A stretch of DNA of 16,907 nucleotides from an archaeon (GCA_013139905.1 WSZW01000083.1:1-16907); one strand, 5' to 3'; counted from the first letter of the stretch, positions 1 to 6,666 are shown. Program-made: numbers and translations. Notes: generated by a model from the letters alone, not told the origin.

Positions 1-1125
1 TACGAAGTCAATTCCAAGTTTTTGTTCAATTTCTTTTTTTTGCTCTCCAACAAATGAATGTTCATTGCCATAAATTTGTGGTGATTGAACACCGGTTACA
101 ATAACCATCGCTCTGATAGAGTCGCCAAGTTCTCGCTGAATCATAGCACCCCAAATGACCTTTGCTTCTTCTGATAATCTTGATGTTACTGCATTTACAA
201 CTTCTTTAGCTTCTTTTAAAGTTAAATCAGAACCGCCGGTAACATTGATAAGTGCGCCTGTAGCGCCGTCAATATCAACATCCAATAATGGATTTGTAAG
301 TGCTTTTTGAACAGCTTCGTAAGCTCTATTTTCTGTATCGGATTGACCCATACCAATCATAGCAATGCCGCCTTCACCCATAACAGCTCGAATATCTGCA
401 AAATCCAAATTTATAAGTCCTGGTTTTGTAACAAGTTCGGCTATTCCTTTAACAGCGTTTACAAGTATTTCATCAGCAACTTTAAATGCAGTATTGATTG
501 AAACATCCGGAACCATTTCCATCAACTTATCATTTGGAATTACAATAAGTGTATCTACGTGTTCTTCTAATTTTTCTAAACCATGTTTTGCGTTTTCTAG
601 TCTGTGCCGGCCTTCCATTGCAAATGGTAATGTACAAATAGCAACAGTAAGTGCGCTTAGTTTCTTGCTTATTTCAGCTATAATTGGTGCCGACCCTGTT
701 CCGGTTCCACCACCAAGACCGCAGGTAATAAATACCATATCTGATCCGGTAAGCGATTTTTTGATTGTTTCTTTAGACTCTTTTGCTGCAGCTTCACCTA
801 TTTTAGGATTTGCACCAGCACCAAGTCCTTCGGTAATTTCTTTACCGATTAATAATTTTTCATCTGCATCTGTGTATAGTAAATCTTGAGCATCAGTATT
901 TACAGCCATTGTTTTTGCGCCTTCAATACCAACCTGTACAAGTCTTGCAATTGTGTTGTTTCCAGCACCACCGCAACCAACAACAGTTATTTCTGCTTTT
1001 CTTGTTTTAAGAATTTCTTTTAAATCATTATCTAATTGATGTTCTATTCCGCTTGAGTTTTGATTTCGTCCTCTAACTGTTTCTTGTTCTTCTCTATTAA
1101 GAGCGTTTTGTACAATGCTATCCAT
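1..1125 (-). CDS. ftsZ: Cell division GTPase FtsZ (3' end beyond window)
   Basis: Tubulin-family GTPase that polymerises at mid-cell into the division ring. The minus-strand frame reads without a stop from ATG at 1125 to the left edge, giving 375 codons. Visible motifs are the early glycine loop VGCGGAGNNT (about residues 49-58), the tubulin signature GGGTGTGS (138-145) and the T7-loop NLDFAD (239-244), whose Asp completes the GTPase site of the next subunit. The fragment ends in QKLGIDFV, typical of the end of the archaeal FtsZ globular core, so only a short tail is missing. A GAGGGA ribosome site lies 7 nt before the ATG. A polar 35-residue N-terminal extension precedes the core, as is usual in archaea. 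It is downstream of an FKBP and a MinD gene on the same strand, each with its own TATA-like element. Identity is very sure; FtsZ1 or FtsZ2 class was not resolved. Confidence 0.97.
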   Translation of the reverse strand, partial: MDSIVQNALNREEQETVRGRNQNSSGIEHQLDNDLKEILKTRKAEITVVGCGGAGNNTIARLVQVGIEGAKTMAVNTDAQDLLYTDADEKLLIGKEITEGLGAGANPKIGEAAAKESKETIKKSLTGSDMVFITCGLGGGTGTGSAPIIAEISKKLSALTVAICTLPFAMEGRHRLENAKHGLEKLEEHVDTLIVIPNDKLMEMVPDVSINTAFKVADEILVNAVKGIAELVTKPGLINLDFADIRAVMGEGGIAMIGMGQSDTENRAYEAVQKALTNPLLDVDIDGATGALINVTGGSDLTLKEAKEVVNAVTSRLSEEAKVIWGAMIQRELGDSIRAMVIVTGVQSPQIYGNEHSFVGEQKKEIEQKLGIDFV

Positions 1126-1200
1126 AATAATTCCCTCGCAATACTTGTTCTTGGGCTTTATCTCACCTAATTTAAATATCTGTGGTTTTAAATACGAAGC

Positions 1201-1213
1201 AAAAATATATAAG
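1201..1213 (-). promoter_or_regulatory. TATA box for ftsZ
   Basis: On the minus strand the bases read CTTATATATTTTT, a good archaeal TATA element about 80 nt before the ftsZ ATG. Initiation some 25 nt downstream would leave a leader of about 55 nt carrying the GAGGGA ribosome site. The call rests on motif and position only. Confidence 0.45.
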
Positions 1214-1284
1214 TCTTTACTTTCGTTACCATCGCATGGGCATTATACTGCTGTTTGCGAAATAATTTAAAAACACATAGCAAC

Positions 1285-1944
1285 TTAAGCTGTTTTAAAT
1301 TCTATTGTTTTTATTTCTGTAATATATTTTTTCACATCTTCTTCAATTCTTTTTGTCACAACATCGTTGATTGGTGTTTTTTTATCGATTGTAATAATTG
1401 CTTTATCATCCGTAACCGCACATTTTATGTTTTTTGTTGCATTTCCAAAATAAAATGCAATTAATGATTCTAATTTTTTTGCGGCATCGGTTACAAGTTT
1501 ATTTACTTTAACCGCATATTCTAATTCTTTCCCGGCTAAAGGATGATTAAAATCAATTTTTACACGACCACCGGCAACACTCAAGATTTTACCTCTAAGT
1601 CCTTGTTCAAATGTAATATATTGTCCTTGTTTAGGTTCCATTTTTTGTTGTTTGAAATGCGCCATTGGTGTTAAACGTATAAGTTTTGTGTTTCTATCTC
1701 CAAATGCATTTTTAGCTTCAATATCTATTGTTTTTTTATCGCCTTCATTTAACGCTAAAAGTGCATCGTCAAGACCTTTTAATATTTGTTTAGCACCAAC
1801 AATAATTGTGATTGGCCCGTAAGACATTTTTGGGTTAAATAAACCGTTTTCTTTAGCAACATTTTCGTCGGTAAGATCGAAAATATCCCCGCTTTGTTTT
1901 ATTTTTCCGATATATTCAATTTCTGCAAAATCGCCATTTTTCAT
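1285..1944 (-). CDS. Cytosolic SlyD-like FKBP peptidyl-prolyl isomerase with C-terminal extra domain
   Basis: Peptidyl-prolyl cis-trans isomerase and folding chaperone of the long archaeal FKBP class. There is no signal peptide, so it should act in the cytoplasm. The 219 residues open with the FKBP strand (AEIEYIGKIKQSGDIFDLT), then GPITIIVGAKQILKGLDDAL. An insert-in-flap region follows (about 75-130, with PKQGQYITFEQGLRGKI), then VDFNHPLAGKELEYAVKV, the hallmark of SlyD/IF-type FKBPs. Residues about 155-219 form a further basic domain that short FKBPs lack but long archaeal members such as the M. jannaschii 26-kDa FKBP carry; its role is unknown to me. The start has an AGGGG-type ribosome site 10 nt upstream. 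It lies between minD and ftsZ on the same strand, and a perfect inverted repeat sits in its short leader. Confidence 0.92.
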   Translation of the reverse strand: MKNGDFAEIEYIGKIKQSGDIFDLTDENVAKENGLFNPKMSYGPITIIVGAKQILKGLDDALLALNEGDKKTIDIEAKNAFGDRNTKLIRLTPMAHFKQQKMEPKQGQYITFEQGLRGKILSVAGGRVKIDFNHPLAGKELEYAVKVNKLVTDAAKKLESLIAFYFGNATKNIKCAVTDDKAIITIDKKTPINDVVTKRIEEDVKKYITEIKTIEFKTA

Positions 1945-1957
1945 ATAATTCGCCCCT

Positions 1958-1977
1958 AATCAAAGTTATCTTTGATT
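1958..1977 (-). promoter_or_regulatory. Perfect inverted repeat at the FKBP transcription start
   Basis: AATCAAAG-TTAT-CTTTGATT is an 8-bp perfect dyad with a 4-nt spacer, 13 nt before the FKBP ATG. It overlaps the start expected from the TATA box at 1987-1999. It could be a repressor operator or a small mRNA hairpin just before the ribosome site. Confidence 0.5.
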
Positions 1978-1986
1978 TATATTAAA

Positions 1987-1999
1987 GATTTATATGTTT
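1987..1999 (-). promoter_or_regulatory. TATA box for the FKBP gene
   Basis: Minus-strand AACATATAAATC lies about 45-55 nt before the ATG. Initiation 25 nt downstream falls near 1967, giving a leader of about 20 nt. Confidence 0.5.
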
Positions 2000-2133
2000 A
2001 CGCACTGACGATTAATATGTATTGATTTTATTAGAAGTTTAAATTCAATAATGCTATAATTACATATGTTAAGTAATTATAAACTCGTGCGTAAAAACTA
2101 ATTAATCAACTTTTAAATCATAAAGAAAAGAAT

Positions 2134-2913
2134 TTATTTTTTTAAAAAACCAAAGAATCGCGACAATAATGATTGTTTTTCAATTTCTTCTGCCGGGGGT
2201 TTCCAGTCCATCCCCATTAAAGATGCTGAAAGTTTTTTAAGTTCTATCGAAGATTTAGCATTCGGCGAATAATGAACAACCGGCGTTTTTGCCGCAAGAC
2301 TTTCCTGCACAATATCATGATCCGGGATGGTTGCAATTATCGGATATCCTAATAATGATTCTACATCTTCGCTAGATAATTCGGATTTATTTCCTCTAAT
2401 TCTATTTAGTACAACACCTAAAATATGTGTTCCTGATTCTTCTGCAACTTTGATTGTTTTTAGAGCATCTGTAACTGATGGGAGTTGTGGATTAGTAACA
2501 ATTAAAACTTCATCAGCTGCTTGAATATTTGCGATTGATTCGTTTCCAAGACCGGCAGCGCCGTCAAGAAGGACAACATCGTGATCACCAATCAAATCCA
2601 GAACAACCTTTCCTAATTGTTTAGGATTTGTTGATTTTAAATCCGCCATAGAAATGCCCGCAGGAATTATTTTTAATCCTGTTGGATGAACATAAATTGC
2701 TTCATCAACATATGCGTCTCCTTTTAATACATCATGAAGTGTTTTAGGATATAATGGAACACCTAAATGAAAACCTAAATTTGGAGTTGTAAGATTTGTA
2801 TCCATAACAAGTGTACGATAACCAAATTCATTTAAAGCAGCACCAAGATTTGCTGTAACTGTTGTTTTTCCAACTCCGCCCTTTCCGGAAGCAACTGATA
2901 TTATTCTTGTCAT
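2134..2913 (-). CDS. minD: MinD/ParA-type ATPase with membrane-targeting helix
   Basis: Deviant Walker A ATPase of the MinD branch, a membrane-cycling positioning protein. The start is set at ATG 2913 (MTRIISVASG) because an AGGGTG ribosome site sits 8 nt upstream; a frame extended to 2943 has no such site. The 259 residues show KGGVGKTT at about 10-17 (signature lysine plus P-loop), the switch I-like VMDTNLTTPNLG and Walker B VVLLDGAAGLG. The C-terminus KQSLLSRFFGFLKK alternates bulky hydrophobic and basic residues, like the amphipathic membrane-targeting helix of bacterial MinD. Other ParA relatives (Mrp/ApbC scaffolds, plasmid ParA) lack this. It is the first gene of a minus-strand run leading to ftsZ, which supports a division or positioning role. 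No MinC or MinE homologue is in the window, as expected for archaea. Confidence 0.93.
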   Translation of the reverse strand: MTRIISVASGKGGVGKTTVTANLGAALNEFGYRTLVMDTNLTTPNLGFHLGVPLYPKTLHDVLKGDAYVDEAIYVHPTGLKIIPAGISMADLKSTNPKQLGKVVLDLIGDHDVVLLDGAAGLGNESIANIQAADEVLIVTNPQLPSVTDALKTIKVAEESGTHILGVVLNRIRGNKSELSSEDVESLLGYPIIATIPDHDIVQESLAAKTPVVHYSPNAKSSIELKKLSASLMGMDWKPPAEEIEKQSLLSRFFGFLKK

Positions 2914-2977
2914 ATTATACACCCTAATTAAACTAAAAAACAATTAAATTAAACTATTTCATTATATGACATACCCC

Positions 2978-2986
2978 CTTTATATG
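2978..2986 (-). promoter_or_regulatory. TATA box for minD
   Basis: Minus-strand CATATAAAG lies 65-73 nt before the minD ATG. A start about 25 nt downstream leaves a leader of roughly 40 nt with the AGGGTG site. Confidence 0.45.
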
Positions 2987-3060
2987 TGTTACTGTTACAT
3001 TCTTATGATTTAAATAATTTATTTTTGAAGAGAATTCAAAAAATCAAAAAAATCAGAAAC

Positions 3061-3073
3061 ATTTATATATATT
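3061..3073 (+). promoter_or_regulatory. TATA box for the 33-codon micro-gene
   Basis: ATTTATATATATT is a strong archaeal TATA element. Initiation about 25 nt downstream falls near 3092-3097, only a few bases before the ATG at 3100, so the transcript would be nearly leaderless. Confidence 0.5.
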
Positions 3074-3099
3074 TAAAATCAATTTAAGATTAGATTATT

Positions 3100-3201
3100 A
3101 TGATAAGTACAAACGCAACAAGAAAATATATGAACTTCTTTATTAGCTGTTGCTGTGTGCTTACAAAACCTATGCATTCTATTGTTTGTCTAAAACAATA
3201 A
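3100..3201 (+). CDS. Candidate 33-aa cysteine-rich micro-protein
   Basis: The ORF has 33 codons beginning MISTNATRKYMNFF. It contains ISCCCVLTK in the middle and one later Cys, four in all. There is no ribosome site, but a strong TATA box ends 27 nt upstream, which fits leaderless translation. The stop codon lies in the 3' arm of a hairpin followed by seven T residues, so promoter, ORF and terminator fit within about 160 nt. I recognise no family. It could be a small metal-binding or membrane-associated peptide, or the ORF could be incidental within a small RNA of about 125 nt. The transcription unit is better supported than the protein. Confidence 0.35.
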   Translation: MISTNATRKYMNFFISCCCVLTKPMHSIVCLKQ

Positions 3202-3218
3202 ATTTGCATCGTTCTTTT
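3172..3218 (+). terminator. Hairpin plus T-run ending the 33-codon unit
   Basis: TATTGTTT-GTCTA-AAACAATA (3180-3200) is a perfect 8-bp stem. It is enclosed by ATGCA/TGCAT (3172-3176 with 3205-3209). CGTTC and then seven T residues follow at once, a good archaeal oligo-T termination context. The stem contains the stop codon of the micro-ORF. Confidence 0.5.
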
Positions 3219-3298
3219 TTTAATCAAAAAATCAATTTATTTTTTTTGAATTAAGTTCGATGCCCTAAGAGTTAAAATTTTTTTAAATAGTGATATTT

Positions 3299-3382
3299 AT
3301 GTACCAAGTACCACCTAAGAGTCCATATCCAGAATTTGAAAGAGAACCTGTATTTGATCCAAGTATGGGGTTAATGCGTTAA
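3299..3382 (+). CDS. Candidate 27-aa proline/acidic micro-protein
   Basis: The ORF has 27 codons, beginning MYQVPPKSPYPEFEREPVF and ending DPSMGLMR; it is rich in Pro, Glu and aromatic residues, with no membrane segment. A GTGAT element four bases before the ATG matches the last five bases of the archaeal Shine-Dalgarno sequence (GGAGGTGAT). The same 14-nt leader TAGTGATATTTATG stands before the next micro-ORF. The stop codon is followed within 5 nt by a perfect 10-bp terminator-like hairpin. A weak TATA-like run (TTTTTTAAATAG, 3279-3290) is too close to the ATG, so transcription may begin further upstream. I know no family for it. The shared leader and placed terminator are the reasons to believe it. 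Confidence 0.45.
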   Translation: MYQVPPKSPYPEFEREPVFDPSMGLMR

Positions 3383-3386
3383 TGAC

Positions 3387-3421
3387 GCCCTTAAAATCCC
3401 AAGTTTTAAGGGCATTATTTT
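3387..3421 (+). terminator. Strong hairpin terminator after the 27-codon gene
   Basis: GCCCTTAAAA (3387-3396) and TTTTAAGGGC (3404-3413) form a perfect 10-bp stem with a 7-nt loop. After one C-A mismatch, 3381-3385 can pair with 3415-3419, one pair being G-U. ATTATTTT follows. The extended stem covers the last bases of the stop codon. Confidence 0.6.
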
Positions 3422-3431
3422 CGCTATTTTA

Positions 3432-3448
3432 AAGACCAAAACGGTCTT
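3432..3448 (+). repeat. Short hairpin before the 36-codon micro-gene
   Basis: AAGACC-AAAAC-GGTCTT is a perfect 6-bp inverted repeat that ends 13 nt before the ATG at 3462. A TATA-like CTATTTTAAAG precedes it (3424-3434). It may be an operator or an mRNA hairpin next to the ribosome site. Confidence 0.4.
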
Positions 3449-3461
3449 ATTAGTGATATTT

Positions 3462-3572
3462 ATGAATTACCGAAAATCAATAAAGAACAATAAATTGAAT
3501 CAATTTAGTGTTGCTAATGTTTTACTCTTTCTAGTGCTTTTTCTATACTCATTTGCGTCTGTGATTTTCTAA
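3462..3572 (+). CDS. Candidate 36-aa single-span membrane micro-protein
   Basis: The ORF has 36 codons with a basic N-terminus (MNYRKSIKNNKLNQF). A hydrophobic stretch of about 20 residues follows (SVANVLLFLVLFLYSFASVIF) and runs to the C-terminus. The charge pattern predicts a single membrane helix with the N-terminus inside. The leader TAGTGATATTTATG carries a GTGAT ribosome site and is identical over 14 nt to that of the 27-codon ORF 163 nt upstream. No terminator as clear as the previous one follows. The family is not recognised. A membrane-like composition in so short an ORF with a good start context makes it more credible than chance, but an AT-rich sequence readily encodes hydrophobic runs. 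Confidence 0.45.
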   Translation: MNYRKSIKNNKLNQFSVANVLLFLVLFLYSFASVIF

Positions 3573-3668
3573 TCTAAAAATTAAACACAAAAATTTCAGG
3601 CGCGTTTTAGAATTTTTAGTTGCTTATAATCTATAGGCACACAATAACGTTTTTTCATTTTTATTTAA

Positions 3669-3683
3669 TTTAAAAATATACTT
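3669..3683 (+). promoter_or_regulatory. TATA box before the 3700 structured RNA
   Basis: The run TTTAAAAATATACTTATG includes AAAAATATAC. Its centre lies about 25-27 nt before the GGGGCC at 3699 that opens the predicted RNA fold. Confidence 0.35.
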
Positions 3684-3694
3684 ATGGTGATTTA

Positions 3695-3798
3695 TATAGG
3701 GGCCGAAAATTATAAGATGCGTTCCGAGAAATCGGAATTGAAGATATGTAATGGTGCGATTACCCGTGAAATCGGTCCACCTAAAAGACCTATAGACA
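3695..3798 (+). ncRNA. Candidate structured RNA upstream of leuS
   Basis: Three stems can be read. P1 is GGGCCGA (3700-3706) with TCGGTCC (3772-3778), 7 bp with one G-U. P2 is TTCCGA-GAAA-TCGGAA (3722-3737), a 6-bp stem capped by a GNRA tetraloop. P3 is GTAAT-GGTGCG-ATTAC (3748-3763). Together they make a three-way junction of about 80 nt. An outer TATAGG (3695-3700) could pair with CCTATA (3789-3794), with an ACA one base later, loosely like an H/ACA guide; this outer pairing shares G3700 with P1. The element is not a tRNA: there is no 7-nt anticodon loop and no TTCRA T-loop. A TATA element 25 nt upstream suggests its own transcript, but leader RNA of leuS is possible. Family unknown to me. 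Confidence 0.45.
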
Positions 3799-3824
3799 TA
3801 TATCGCGAAAAACAACAAATATAA

Positions 3825-3836
3825 CAATTATAAATC
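3825..3836 (+). promoter_or_regulatory. TATA box for leuS
   Basis: CAATTATAAATC lies about 50-60 nt before the leuS ATG. A start near 3857 gives a leader of about 30 nt containing GCTGGTG as ribosome site. Confidence 0.4.
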
Positions 3837-3886
3837 TTGCAGGTAAATATCATAGTAAATAATGGCGTATATGCTGGTGTATATTC

Positions 3887-6568
3887 ATGAACTTCAAAGA
3901 CATAGATTCTAAATGGCAGAAAATTTGGGATAAAGAAAAATTATTCAAGACAAAAAAAGACATAAAAAAGAAAAAATATTATGTTTTAGAAATGTTTCCA
4001 TACCCTTCAGGAAAACTTCACATGGGTCATGTCAGAAATTATTCTATCGGTGATGCAATTGCCAGATACAAAAGAATGAGCGGATTTAATGTACTATATC
4101 CTATGGGTTATGATGCATTTGGTCTTCCTGCGGAAAATGCAGCCATTAAAAATAATTCTAAACCCTATGATTGGACACTAAAATGCATCGAGATGATGAA
4201 AGAACAGCAAAAATCTATGGGTTTTTCTTATGATTGGGACAGAGAAATAGCTACTTGTAAACCTGATTATTATAGATGGAATCAATGGCTGTTTATTGAA
4301 TTATTCAAAAAAGGGTTAGTTTACAAAAAAGAAGCACCGATAAACTGGTGCACAAAGTGCGAAACTGTTCTTGCAAATGAACAGGTAGAAGACGGCGGAT
4401 GCTGGCGCTGTAAAACAGAAGTCATAAAAAAAGACTTGGCTCAATGGTTTTTAAAAATAACGGATTATGCCGACGAATTATTATCCGACATAGACAAACT
4501 AGAAGACTGGCCTGAACAAGTAAAAACAATGCAGAAAAATTGGATTGGAAAAAGTGAAGGTGTAGAAATTTTCTTTAAAATAAAAGAAACAGGAGATACA
4601 ATTTCAACATTTACAACAAGACCGGACACAGTTTACGGTATAACTTATCTTGTAATAGCACCGGAACACCCCATTGTAATTGAATTAACAAAAGGCACAA
4701 AATACGAAAAACCCGTTAATGATTTCATAAAAAAAGTAAAAAGCACATCAATAATTGAACGTACGGCTAAGGGAAAAGAAAAAAACGGCATGTTTATAGG
4801 ATATCATTTTATAAATCCGGTAACAAAAGATATTTGCCCTATACATATAGCAGATTACGCGTTATTAGAATACGGAACCGGAGCTGTAATGGCAGTTCCA
4901 ACACATGATCAAAGAGATTTCGAGTTTGCAAAAAAATACAAGCTTCCAATGAAACTAGTAATAACACCAAAAAACGAAAAACTAGACATTAAAAAAATGA
5001 AAAAAGCATACACAGACAACGGCGTTCTTGTAAATTCTGATAAGTTTGACAATATAGACAACATATCGGCAAAAGAAAAAATCATGAATTTCCTGGAAGA
5101 AAAAAAATTCGGCAAAAAAACAATTAATTTTAAAATCAGAGATTGGCTAATTTCAAGACAACGATATTGGGGCACACCAATACCGTTTGTATTATGCGAT
5201 AAATGTGGTGTTGTACCCGTAAACGAAAAAGAGTTGCCTATAATACTTCCTAAAGGTGCGAAATTCACAGGTCACGGCAATCCATTAGAATCCGTTGATT
5301 CATTTGTAAACACCAAATGCCCAAAATGCGGTTGCGATGCAAAAAGGGAAACAGATACAATGGATACATTCATGGATTCGTCATGGTATTTTTTGCGATA
5401 CATATCCCCAAAATACGATAAAGCACCGTTTGACAAAAAAGATGCATCATATTTCATGCCCGTAGACCAATACATAGGTGGAATTGAACACGCAGTATTG
5501 CATCTTCTATACGCACGATTTTTCACAAAAGCAATAAGGGATTTAGGTCTAATTGAAATTGATGAACCATTCAAACGTTTGCTAGCACAAGGTATGGTAT
5601 TAAAAGACGGAGCTAAAATGTCAAAATCCGTTGGAAATGTAGTAGATCCCGGCGTAATATTAAACAAATACGGCGCAGATACCGCAAGACTATTTATGTT
5701 ATTTACAGCTCTGCCGCAAAAAGAATTGGAATGGAGTGATACCGGTGTTGTTGCAGCAAATAAATTCTTGACAAAATTCTATAATCTTGTAGTTGAAAAT
5801 AAAGATAATTTAGATAACGCTAATTTTAATTTTGAAAAATTAGACCCTAAATCAAAACACATAATCGGACTATTACACAAAACCATAAAATCAACAACAA
5901 AAGACATAAAAAACTTTAAATTCAGTTTTGCAATTGGTTCTTTAATGGCGATTGTAGGCGAAACCGTAAAGTATTCCAAGAATTTAAAAACCACATCAGA
6001 AAAACAAGTATTCACCTCCATAGTCAAAAACACAATTCTTCTTTTAGCTCCATTCGCACCACATATCTGCGAAGAGATGTGGGAAATTACAGGCGAAAAA
6101 ACAAAAGCATCAATTTATGCATGGCCAAAACACAACGATAAATTTATTGACAAAAAAGCAGATATGATGGATGACTTAGTAAAACAAACAGCACAAGACA
6201 TAAGAGAAATTTCAAAATTTGTCTCCGAAATGCCAAAAAATATTACAATTTATGTATCTCCTGAATGGAAATATAAAATTTATTCAATTGCAAAAACAAA
6301 ACCAAAAAATTTAATTGCAGAAGTCATGAAAAACAACAACATAAAAAAGCACGGCAAAGAAGCATCCAAATACGCCTTAACTTTAATGAAAACACCCGTG
6401 TTGTATGATGTATTAACACAAAAAGAAGAGCTTACCGCATTTGAAAATTCAACAGACGAAATAAAAGAAGAATTTTCATGCGACGTTAAAGTTATGTTAG
6501 CAGATAACATAAACAACAACCGCGCAAAAAAAGCAGCCCCCGGAAAACCCGGAATAGAAATTGTTTAG
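3887..6568 (+). CDS. leuS: Leucyl-tRNA synthetase, bacterial-type core
   Basis: Class I synthetase charging tRNA-Leu, 893 aa. The catalytic core reads MFPYPSGKLHMGHVRNYSIGDAIARYKRM with the HIGH motif at 45-48, then YDAFGLPAENAA, all of bacterial type. A zinc site has C155, C158, C172 and C175. The CP1 editing domain has the threonine-rich TTRPDT (243-248) and HDQRDFEF with D344, matching the universal editing Asp (E. coli D345), so proofreading should be intact. A second Cys pair set (CDKC and CPKC) comes before DTFMDSSWYFLRY. KMSKS is at 577-581. The last 130 residues (SPEWKYKIYSIAK to AAPGKPGIEIV) do not resemble the bacterial C-terminal domain that ends the E. coli enzyme; they look more like archaeal LeuRS tails. 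A GGTG ribosome site precedes the ATG. Identity sure; origin is inference. Confidence 0.97.
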   Translation: MNFKDIDSKWQKIWDKEKLFKTKKDIKKKKYYVLEMFPYPSGKLHMGHVRNYSIGDAIARYKRMSGFNVLYPMGYDAFGLPAENAAIKNNSKPYDWTLKCIEMMKEQQKSMGFSYDWDREIATCKPDYYRWNQWLFIELFKKGLVYKKEAPINWCTKCETVLANEQVEDGGCWRCKTEVIKKDLAQWFLKITDYADELLSDIDKLEDWPEQVKTMQKNWIGKSEGVEIFFKIKETGDTISTFTTRPDTVYGITYLVIAPEHPIVIELTKGTKYEKPVNDFIKKVKSTSIIERTAKGKEKNGMFIGYHFINPVTKDICPIHIADYALLEYGTGAVMAVPTHDQRDFEFAKKYKLPMKLVITPKNEKLDIKKMKKAYTDNGVLVNSDKFDNIDNISAKEKIMNFLEEKKFGKKTINFKIRDWLISRQRYWGTPIPFVLCDKCGVVPVNEKELPIILPKGAKFTGHGNPLESVDSFVNTKCPKCGCDAKRETDTMDTFMDSSWYFLRYISPKYDKAPFDKKDASYFMPVDQYIGGIEHAVLHLLYARFFTKAIRDLGLIEIDEPFKRLLAQGMVLKDGAKMSKSVGNVVDPGVILNKYGADTARLFMLFTALPQKELEWSDTGVVAANKFLTKFYNLVVENKDNLDNANFNFEKLDPKSKHIIGLLHKTIKSTTKDIKNFKFSFAIGSLMAIVGETVKYSKNLKTTSEKQVFTSIVKNTILLLAPFAPHICEEMWEITGEKTKASIYAWPKHNDKFIDKKADMMDDLVKQTAQDIREISKFVSEMPKNITIYVSPEWKYKIYSIAKTKPKNLIAEVMKNNNIKKHGKEASKYALTLMKTPVLYDVLTQKEELTAFENSTDEIKEEFSCDVKVMLADNINNNRAKKAAPGKPGIEIV

Positions 6569-6577
6569 GTACTAATA

Positions 6578-6602
6578 CTTTTTCAAAAACTTTTTCAAAA
6601 AA
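6578..6602 (+). terminator. Tandem oligo-T termination signals after leuS
   Basis: CTTTTTCAAAAA occurs twice in tandem directly after the leuS stop codon, giving two T5 runs. Archaeal RNA polymerase commonly stops at such oligo-T tracts. No stem-loop is evident. Confidence 0.35.
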
Positions 6603-6666
6603 TACAAAATTTATAAATTAAATACAATTCTATCGTTTTCTGATAAAAATTAGAGTGTCTATACTT

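Noticed and set aside
365..889. 174-codon plus-strand ORF
   Set aside because: It is antisense to ftsZ, whose minus-strand frame carries all tubulin-family motifs. The plus-strand product is Ser/Ile-rich with no domain.
2914..2943. Ten-codon N-terminal extension of MinD
   Set aside because: The ribosome site AGGGTG is correctly placed for ATG 2913 and lies inside the extension. MinD proteins begin just before the P-loop.
3206..3263. GCATCG...CGATGC long hairpin between the first two micro-ORFs
   Set aside because: Only 6 bp pair and the 46-nt A/T-rich interior adds nothing convincing. The left arm overlaps the stronger terminator stem.
3699..3782. Possible tRNA (7-bp acceptor-like stem followed by ACC)
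   Set aside because: There is no D-arm, no 7-nt anticodon loop and no TTCRANY T-loop. The central hairpin has a 4-nt GAAA loop.
3624..3827. 67-codon minus-strand ORF
   Set aside because: It has no ribosome site, spans the plus-strand TATA box and stems of the candidate RNA, and has a shadow-like composition.
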